Source: CAYRHS01 sp964424125
Lineage (GTDB): Bacteria; Actinomycetota; Acidimicrobiia; IMCC26256; JAOSJL01
Direction of reading: 5' to 3'
DNA: 17,195 nucleotides
Assembly (NCBI GenBank): GCA_964424125.1
Contig: CAYRHS010000063.1
Coordinates: 1-17,195, forward strand
The notes under the pieces are model-generated. The model was not told where the DNA came from, did no database searches, and worked only from the letters and a program-made list of their open reading frames with translations. The position numbers and the translations under genes were made by a program. Below are positions 12,446-17,195 of the stretch, piece after piece. Each line of letters opens with the position of its first letter. Positions within the stretch are counted from its first letter, which is position 1.

Positions 12446-14056
12446 ATGCGGCGCACCCGCAGCCCGGCCGTGACCGCGGCGGGCGCTCCCACTCGGGCCG
12501 AGCGCCACCGGGCGCGGCGCCGCCGCCGGCGGCGCCGGGTCCTGGTGGGGGTCCTCGCCGTGCTGGCTCTTGGCGCAGTCAGCGTCCGCCTGGCCTTCGG
12601 CGCCACCTCTCATCCGGCCGCGATCGAGGCGGACCCGTCGGCTGCCGCGTCGCCGACGGCGTCCCCGACTGCCGCGCCGCCGGCCGGCTCGGCAGCCACG
12701 ACGGCCCCGCCGCCGTTCGAGGGGTGGGTCGACCCCGCCTCGGTGGGCGAGCCCTACCCGGGCGCCACCGTCGACGGGCTCCTCACGTTCCGGGGCAACC
12801 CGACGCGCACCTACTACGGCGAGGGTCCGGTCCCCGCCGCGCCCGAGGAGCTGTGGCGCTACCCGGACGACGCGATGTGCTCGCTGTCCAAGGACCGGGG
12901 CGAGGTCAGCGAGTGGTGCGGCACCGGCTGGACCGGTCAGCCCGCGGTCTTCGAGCGCGAGGGGCGCACGTGGGTGACCTTCGGCGCCTACGACCGCGCC
13001 GTCCACTTCGTCGACGGCGCCACCGGCGACGACATCCTCCCGCCCTTCCCGACCGGCGACATCATCAAGGGGTCGGTGACCGTCGATCCCGACGGCTTTC
13101 CGCTGCTCTATTCGGGATCGCGCGACGGCTTCTTCCACGTCCTCGCCCTCGATCGCGAGCAGCCCACCGAGCTCTGGAAGCTCTCGGCCGACGCGGTGTC
13201 TCCCACGATGTGGAACGACGACTGGGACGGCAGTGCCTTGGTCCTCGGCGACTACCTCTTCGAGGGCGGTGAGAACAGCCGCTTCCACGTCGTGAAGCTC
13301 AACCGCGCCTACGACGCCGACGGCAAGGTGACGGTCGCGCCCGAGCTCGTCTTCGACGCCGCGGGCTGGGACGACGAGCTCGTCGCCGCGGTGGGCAGCG
13401 AGGTCTCGATCGAGAACTCGGTGGCCGTCTTCGGCGACACCCTCTACTTCGCCAACTCAGGCGGGCTCGTGCAGGGCTGGGACATCGGCGGCCTGCGCAC
13501 CGGCGCGGGCCCGCCCACTCGCGTGTTCCGGTACTGGACCGGCGACGACACCGACGCGTCGGTGGTCGTCGACGAGGAGGGGATGCTCTACGTCGGCTCG
13601 GAGTGGGAGCGCCACAACGAGCGTGCGAGCGAGGTCGGCCAGATGATCAAGCTCGACCCCTCGAACTGGGAGCAGCCGCTCGTCTGGTCGCAACACGACG
13701 ACGAGGTCGACAAGGCCGGGGTCTTCGCGACCCCTGCGCTCTACGAGGACCTCGTCGTCTACGCGACGTTCACCGGCCGGGCGTTGGGCCTCGACCGGGC
13801 GACCGGCGAAGTGCGCTGGGAGAAGCACCTGCCCGGTCCGCTCATGGGCTCGCCCGTGGTCGTCGACGGCGTGTGGATCCAGGGCGACTGCGGCGGCGTG
13901 CTCCACGCCTTCGATGTCCGCGACACCCGCGTCGAGCCGCCCGAGCTGTGGTCCGTTCCCCTCGGCGGCTGCATCGAGTCGACGCCCGCGGTCTGGAACG
14001 GCCGCGTCTACGTTGGAACCCGGGGCGGCTACTTCCACGCGGTGGGGGACCGCTAG
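12446..14056 (+). CDS. Membrane-anchored PQQ-like beta-propeller protein
   Basis: A 536-residue protein with an unusual N-terminus: a cytosolic basic tail containing eight consecutive arginines, one signal-anchor helix (about 32-50, VLVGVLAVLALGAVSVRL) and a Ser/Thr/Pro/Ala linker. The rest is an extracytoplasmic propeller with repeated blades: WVTFGAYDRAVHFVDGATG, PLLYSGSRDGFFHVLALD, GMLYVGSEWE, VVYATFTGRALGLDRATGEV-RWEK, VWIQGDCGGVLHAFDV and RVYVGTRGGYFHAVGDR. These match PQQ-like repeats, though PQQ binding cannot be claimed and a structural or polymer-binding role is equally possible. Paired Cys in DDAMCS, SEWCGT, QGDCGG and LGGCIES may form disulfides. GTG starts at 12437 and 12440 add three residues. 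It precedes the enoyl-CoA hydratase-like gene by 57 bases. Confidence 0.8.
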   Translation: MRRTRSPAVTAAGAPTRAERHRARRRRRRRRVLVGVLAVLALGAVSVRLAFGATSHPAAIEADPSAAASPTASPTAAPPAGSAATTAPPPFEGWVDPASVGEPYPGATVDGLLTFRGNPTRTYYGEGPVPAAPEELWRYPDDAMCSLSKDRGEVSEWCGTGWTGQPAVFEREGRTWVTFGAYDRAVHFVDGATGDDILPPFPTGDIIKGSVTVDPDGFPLLYSGSRDGFFHVLALDREQPTELWKLSADAVSPTMWNDDWDGSALVLGDYLFEGGENSRFHVVKLNRAYDADGKVTVAPELVFDAAGWDDELVAAVGSEVSIENSVAVFGDTLYFANSGGLVQGWDIGGLRTGAGPPTRVFRYWTGDDTDASVVVDEEGMLYVGSEWERHNERASEVGQMIKLDPSNWEQPLVWSQHDDEVDKAGVFATPALYEDLVVYATFTGRALGLDRATGEVRWEKHLPGPLMGSPVVVDGVWIQGDCGGVLHAFDVRDTRVEPPELWSVPLGGCIESTPAVWNGRVYVGTRGGYFHAVGDR

Positions 14057-14113
14057 CCGCGGCGAACCGTCGGCGTGCTAGGAGAGCGGGGACGCTTCGA
14101 CGAGGGGACGACG

Positions 14114-15007
14114 ATGGACTTCGAGACGCTCCGCTACGACACCGACGACGCGGTGGCCACGATCACGCTGAACCGTCCCGAGCGGCTCAACACGATCGTG
14201 CCGCCGATGCCCGACGAGCTGGAGGCCGCGGTCAGCACCGCCAACCGTGACCCGTCGGTCTCGGTGCTGGCGCTGCGAGGCGCGGGCCGCGGGTTCTGCG
14301 CCGGGTTCGACTTCTCCGAGGGCGTGAAGCACTGGAGCGACCTGCTCGACACCGAAGGGAAGTGGGATCCGGGCAAGGACTTCGTCGGCGTGACGAGCCC
14401 CTTCACCGGACCGGTCCCCAAGTTCATGAGCATCTGGCGCAGCCCCAAGCCGGTGATCGCCCAGGTCCACGGCTGGTGCGTGGGCGGCGGCTCCGACCTC
14501 GCGCTTTGCGCCGACCTCGTCGTCGCGGCCGATGACGCCCGCATCGGCACGCCCTACTCGCGGGTGTGGGGCTGCTACCTGACCGGCATGTGGCTCTACC
14601 GTCTGGGGCTCACGAAGGCCAAGGAGCTCGCGCTCTCGGGCAAGCCGCTCTCGGGCACGGAGGCCGCCGAGGTCGGCTTGATCAACCGGGCGGTGCCGTT
14701 CGACGCGCTCGAGGACGAGGTGCGCCGCCAGGCAAGAGAGCTCGCACAGATCCCGGTCTCGCAGCTGGCGGCGATGAAGCTCATCGTCAACCAGGCCTAC
14801 GAGAACATGGGGCTGCAGTCCACGCAGTACCTGGGGCCGGTGCTCGACGGGATGATGCGCAACACTCCCGAGGCGCGCGCGTTCGTCGAGCGCGCCGCGT
14901 CGGAGGGTGTCGGCGCCGCGATCGCCGAGCGCGACGGCCCCTTCGGCGACTACAGCCAGGCACCACCCGACGAGCGACCGGACCCCGGCCACGTCATCGA
15001 GCCGTAG
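14114..15007 (+). CDS. Enoyl-CoA hydratase/isomerase (crotonase) family protein
   Basis: A 297-residue crotonase-fold protein acting on acyl-CoA thioesters. The oxyanion-hole segments are present: LRGAGRGFCAGFDF (54-67) and VHGWCVGGGSDLALCADLVVAAD (118-140). The two glutamates of classical hydratases are not. The first, in GGGxE, is Asp128, and the second, in GxPE, is Tyr148 (GTPYSRV). It is therefore unlikely to be a standard 2-enoyl-CoA hydratase and may be an isomerase, dehalogenase-like or other crotonase. The 30-residue insert at 68-98 (VKHWSDLLDTEGKWDPGKDF) is also atypical. Start at 14114 is supported by GAGGGG six bases upstream; the frame extends to 14075 without support. Its 3' end overlaps the convergent methyltransferase gene by 14 bases. 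Confidence 0.88.
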   Translation: MDFETLRYDTDDAVATITLNRPERLNTIVPPMPDELEAAVSTANRDPSVSVLALRGAGRGFCAGFDFSEGVKHWSDLLDTEGKWDPGKDFVGVTSPFTGPVPKFMSIWRSPKPVIAQVHGWCVGGGSDLALCADLVVAADDARIGTPYSRVWGCYLTGMWLYRLGLTKAKELALSGKPLSGTEAAEVGLINRAVPFDALEDEVRRQARELAQIPVSQLAAMKLIVNQAYENMGLQSTQYLGPVLDGMMRNTPEARAFVERAASEGVGAAIAERDGPFGDYSQAPPDERPDPGHVIEP

Positions 15008-15902
15008 CGCGCGCTGCCTCCTCGGGCACCGATCGCGCGGTCGCGACCCGGTAGAACTCGTGGCCGCGCATCGTGCGCGCCTCCTCGCCGAAGTAGAGCT
15101 CGCGGAAGTCGGCGGCGCCGACGTCGCTTTCGAGGCTCAGGCCGAGACGGGCCAGACGGGTGGGGAGCTCCTCGGGTTCCATGCCGAACGTCCACGCTTC
15201 TCCGTGGCGCCCGATGGTGCGGACCGAGCGGTCGGCGCCGGTGAAGCGCTCGGGGTGGGTGAGCGCATCGCGGTGGATGTACGTGAAGATCAGGTGGCCG
15301 CCCGCCGCGGCCCGTGCGCACCACCGCAACGTGTCTTCGACCACCGGCCCCGTGAGGTAGTTGCTCGTCCCTTCCCAAAGGATGAGGGTCGGCGCGCCGG
15401 GCTCGAAGCCGGCCGCGGTCATCGCGTCGTCCAGGCGGCCGAGGTGGAAGTCGGTGGGCACGAAGCGCACGTCAACGCCCGCTCCCGCGCCGGTCCGCTC
15501 CACGACGGCGCGCTTGTGGCGCTGAGTGTCGGGGTGGTCGACCTCGAACACCCGTCGCTCCCGGAGCGCGGGAAGTCGGTAGGGGCGGGAGTCGTAGCCG
15601 GCGCCGAGGACGACGACCTGGTCGGTGCCGCCGTCGAGCAGCGCGTCGATCGTGTCGTCGATGAGGCGGGTGCGGGCCACCACGGAGGTGCGGGGGCCGG
15701 GCCAGCGGCGGTCGATGAGCGACACGACGAGGCGGTGACCGGCGCGCACGCGGGCAACGTCGGCGACCTGGGCGAGCGGTGGGGTCAGGAAGGCACGCGC
15801 CAGGGGGTCGTCGAAGAGCCGTTCGCCGTCGCGGCGCTGCGACTCGAGGGCGCGGAACAGTGCGTTGTACTCGGCGGTCCTGCTCGCGTGCCCGGTCCGC
15901 AT
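14994..15902 (-). CDS. TIGR00027-type SAM-dependent methyltransferase (LCM family)
   Basis: A 302-residue class I methyltransferase of the leucine carboxyl methyltransferase-like group common in actinobacteria. Landmarks are SRTAEYNALFRALES (7-21), ARTRLIDD (76-83), the SAM-binding motif VVLGAGYDSRPYRL (97-110), the acidic motif FEVDHPDTQ (119-127), VPTDF, and ILWEGTSNYLT. The methyl acceptor is unknown. I choose the ATG at 15902: GGAG lies five bases upstream and the family's N-terminal motif begins at once; a GTG at 15908 is an alternative, while the longer frame to 15977 would run through the operators. It is divergent from a TetR gene 68 bases away across tandem palindromes, the usual arrangement for a TetR-controlled target. 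Confidence 0.9.
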   Translation of the reverse strand: MRTGHASRTAEYNALFRALESQRRDGERLFDDPLARAFLTPPLAQVADVARVRAGHRLVVSLIDRRWPGPRTSVVARTRLIDDTIDALLDGGTDQVVVLGAGYDSRPYRLPALRERRVFEVDHPDTQRHKRAVVERTGAGAGVDVRFVPTDFHLGRLDDAMTAAGFEPGAPTLILWEGTSNYLTGPVVEDTLRWCARAAAGGHLIFTYIHRDALTHPERFTGADRSVRTIGRHGEAWTFGMEPEELPTRLARLGLSLESDVGAADFRELYFGEEARTMRGHEFYRVATARSVPEEAARATAR

Positions 15903-15922
15903 CCCCACTCCACTACGAGATG

Positions 15923-15951
15923 TCGATACGTTCATGTATCGACTCGATACA
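15923..15951 (-). promoter_or_regulatory. Candidate promoter of the methyltransferase gene
   Basis: On the minus strand TGTATC (15951-15946) and TATCGA (15928-15923) are 17 bases apart. Predicted transcription start is near 15916, leaving about 14 bases of leader that contains the GGAG ribosome site. The -10 lies in palindrome 1 and the -35 in palindrome 2. Confidence 0.45.
15924..15941. promoter_or_regulatory. TetR operator candidate, palindrome 1
   Basis: CGATACGTTCATGTATCG has perfect 6-bp arms around a 6-base centre. It differs from palindrome 2 at only 2 of 18 positions, and the centres are 21 bp apart, two helical turns. Confidence 0.8.
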
Positions 15952-15963
15952 TTCGTGTATCGT
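15935..15963 (+). promoter_or_regulatory. Candidate leaderless promoter of the tetR gene
   Basis: TGTATC (15935-15940) and TATCGT (15958-15963) are 17 bases apart; the -10 ends 7 bases before the ATG at 15971. It mirrors the methyltransferase promoter on the other strand. The -35 is a poor match to consensus. Confidence 0.45.
15945..15962. promoter_or_regulatory. TetR operator candidate, palindrome 2
   Basis: CGATACATTCGTGTATCG is the second of two tandem near-identical palindromes and covers the tetR -10 box, so binding here would give autorepression. Confidence 0.8.
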
Positions 15964-15970
15964 GGGCTCG

Positions 15971-16594
15971 ATGTCAAGACCCCGGACTCGACCGACGCGC
16001 GAAGAGACCCGCCGGCGCCTGTTCCGGGCCGCGGCCGACGCGTTCGCCCGCCACGGCGTGGGCGGCGCCACGGTCGAGGAGATCGCCGCGGCCGCGGGGT
16101 TCACCCGCGGCGCCTTCTATTCGAACTTCGCGACCAAAGAGGAGCTCGCGGCGGCGATGCTGGAGGACCACCTCCAGCGCAGCGTCACCCGCAACATGGG
16201 CATGCTCGAGTCGCACCCCGACCCGACCGGCTTCGTGGCCGCGCTGCGGGCCGACGAGGGCCACGACGACGACCCGTTGCACCAGTCGCCATTGCTCCAG
16301 ATCGAGCTGATGCTCTACGTGGCCCGCACCTCGGAGCTACGTCCGGCGCTCGGCGACCGATTGCGCACGATGCGGAACCTCGTGGGGGAGATCGCCGCCA
16401 GCACACTCCGGGCCGCCGGTGCCGAGACGGAGCTCGAGCCCTACGAGCTCGGGACCCTGGTGGTTGCGCTCGAGGACGGCCTGCGCCTCCAGCGCCTGGC
16501 CGATCCCGACTCGACGTCCGAGGACGCGTTCTACGACGCGCTCGAGGCGCTCCAGCGTCTCGTCCTGGCGGGGTCGCGCGAAGAGGCCGGTTGA
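15971..16594 (+). CDS. TetR family transcriptional regulator
   Basis: A 207-residue TetR-type repressor. The N-terminal HTH is clear: RRRLFRAAADAFARHGVGGATVEEIAAAAGFTRGAFYSNFATKEEL across residues 14-59, with the conserved turn and the FYSNF recognition-helix end. The C-terminal ligand domain is divergent, as is usual, so the inducer cannot be named. The ATG at 15971 is chosen because the fold starts there and a -10-like box precedes it by 7 bases; the longer open frame upstream would read through the operator region. It is divergent from the methyltransferase gene, with two tandem palindromes between them, so it most likely represses itself and that gene. Its 3' end abuts the broken winged-helix gene on the opposite strand. 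Confidence 0.9.
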   Translation: MSRPRTRPTREETRRRLFRAAADAFARHGVGGATVEEIAAAAGFTRGAFYSNFATKEELAAAMLEDHLQRSVTRNMGMLESHPDPTGFVAALRADEGHDDDPLHQSPLLQIELMLYVARTSELRPALGDRLRTMRNLVGEIAASTLRAAGAETELEPYELGTLVVALEDGLRLQRLADPDSTSEDAFYDALEALQRLVLAGSREEAG

Positions 16595-16833
16595 GGCAGT
16601 CGCAAGGTCGTGCGATCGTCGTAGAGCGCGCGCTCCAGCGCGGGGACCGCCCGGCCGGACGTGCGCATCCTCACCATGGTCGAGAGGAACACGGTCGCCG
16701 GGTCGCTCCCGTGCAGGCCCACCAGGTCGGCCGCGAGCTCGACCGGATCGGCGACGCGTGCCGACCGCGCGAGGTGGTGCCGGGCGCCCAGGCGTGCCCG
16801 CCGCTCGGCGTCGTCGATGCGGCGTGGGCTCAC
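16531..16833 (-). pseudogene. Truncated N-terminal remnant of a winged-helix (HTH_42, AlkZ-like) gene
   Basis: The first 76 or so residues from the GTG at 16833 match the start of winged-helix DNA-binding domain proteins related to the AlkZ/YcaQ glycosylases: RRARLGARHHLA, DPVELAADLVGLHGSDPATVFLSTMVRMR and ALERALYDDRTTLRL. Complete family members are several times longer (roughly 350-400 residues) and continue with an R-M-x-x-x-R-R-T segment. Here the similarity stops near 16605, and the frame ends at 16531 after about 24 unrelated residues that are the antisense of the TetR 3' end. The GTG overlaps the stop of the AHSA1 gene as GTGA, so the original gene was translationally coupled to it. 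The missing remainder is not in this window. Confidence 0.7.
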
Positions 16834-17195
16834 GTATACATGAGCGAGCCCGGCGTGGTGAGCAGCTCACCCGTCTCGAGCAGGGTCTTGAGGCCCGAGA
16901 GGATCATCGGCCAGCCGCCGTAGAGCTCCTCGTTGGCGCGCTCGCGCAGCTGGTCGTGGGTGACGGTCACGCGGCACGAGTCCGCGATCGGCTCGATCTC
17001 CCAGGTCACTCGCGACGCGCCCTCGGCCTTCACCTCGTCGCTCCAGAGCGCGGTCATGGTGTGGACGAGCCGGCGCGGCGGGTCGACCTCCAGGACTTCG
17101 GCTTCACCGATCGGTCCCGGTGCGTTCGGCGAGCGCATCTCGAAGCGCGCGCCCGGCGTCCAGTCGGCGGGGGTCGGCCGGACGCCGAAGTTGTA
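16830..17195 (-). CDS. AHSA1/SRPBCC domain protein, 5' end outside the window
   Basis: The visible 121 residues are the C-terminal part of an SRPBCC protein of the activator-of-Hsp90-ATPase-homologue (AHSA1) type. They open with YNFGVRPTPADWTPGARFEMRSP, followed by GEAEVLEVDPPRRLVHTMTALWSDEV, SRVTWEIEPIADSCRVTVTHDQL and ELYGGWPMILSGLKTLLETGE, which are the characteristic DWTPG, VTWEIEP and GGWPxxLSGLKxLLETG blocks. The frame is open through the window edge, so the ATG at 17138 is internal and not the start. Such proteins bind small hydrophobic ligands and are often encoded next to an ArsR regulator; whether that holds here cannot be seen. It is followed with a 4-base overlap by the truncated winged-helix gene. 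Confidence 0.85.
   Translation of the reverse strand, partial: YNFGVRPTPADWTPGARFEMRSPNAPGPIGEAEVLEVDPPRRLVHTMTALWSDEVKAEGASRVTWEIEPIADSCRVTVTHDQLRERANEELYGGWPMILSGLKTLLETGELLTTPGSLMYT

Noticed and set aside
14907..16310. 467-residue plus-strand frame across the methyltransferase and TetR genes
   Set aside because: It runs antisense to a clear methyltransferase and out of frame through tetR; it is a GC-rich shadow.
1..17195. tRNA, rRNA, CRISPR arrays, phage or toxin-antitoxin genes
   Set aside because: None seen: no regularly spaced identical repeats, no tRNA-like cloverleaf recognised by eye, and no matching protein families. A covariance-model scan would be the decisive test.

Overview
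This is a GC-rich, densely coded bacterial segment with very short gaps between genes (none over about 190 bases). High-GC codon use, many short lipoprotein signal peptides followed by acidic or serine-rich linkers (for example C-GNDD), a fasciclin-domain lipoprotein, a DUF427 protein, a DUF2867-type oxidoreductase and several transcripts that look leaderless all suggest an actinobacterium. An Acidimicrobiia-like lineage is my best guess, but no rRNA or marker gene here proves it. I saw no tRNA, rRNA, CRISPR array, transposase or phage gene.

Layout. (1) 81-1163 (+): a solitary LuxR-type regulator, closed by a strong hairpin shared with the convergent gene. (2) 1260-2060 (-): a GH114-like secreted lipoprotein. 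(3) 2159-5663 (+): three exported proteins in a row, namely a 624-residue propeller-like protein with a C-terminal membrane anchor and two lipoproteins of unknown function. (4) 5776-12265 (-): a co-directional cluster. In transcription order it holds an SRPBCC protein, an HTH plus B12-binding regulator, a fasciclin lipoprotein, a DUF427 protein, a second SRPBCC protein, a classical SDR, a possible 63-residue small protein, an NmrA-like/DUF2867 SDR and a NIPSNAP-like protein. (5) 12446-14056 (+): a membrane-anchored PQQ-type beta-propeller, then 14114-15007 (+): an enoyl-CoA hydratase-family protein lacking the usual glutamates. (6) 14994-15902 (-) and 15971-16594 (+): a TIGR00027-type SAM methyltransferase and a TetR regulator, divergent across two tandem 18-bp palindromes. 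(7) 16600-17195 (-): an AHSA1/SRPBCC gene running off the window, translationally coupled to the broken N-terminal remnant of a winged-helix (HTH_42/AlkZ-like) gene.

The most interesting part is region 4. The regulator carries the W-x9-EH signature of the CarH/LitR photoreceptors, which use adenosylcobalamin as a light-sensitive ligand, but it is fused to an excisionase-like HTH. A roughly 70-bp element occurs twice inside the cluster: directly behind the regulator, in front of the fasciclin gene, and again in front of the DUF2867 oxidoreductase. A 14-bp inverted repeat with arms WWTTA/TAAWW and a 4-base spacer overlaps the predicted -10 box of both the fasciclin gene and the regulator gene. 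I infer a small autoregulated, light- or cobalamin-responsive regulon for cell-envelope, lipid or redox functions. The sequence features are direct; the light/B12 logic comes from family knowledge plus inference.

A second regulatory module is unusually legible. In the TetR/methyltransferase intergenic region each palindrome covers the -10 of one promoter and the -35 of the other, so a single regulator could shut off both genes.
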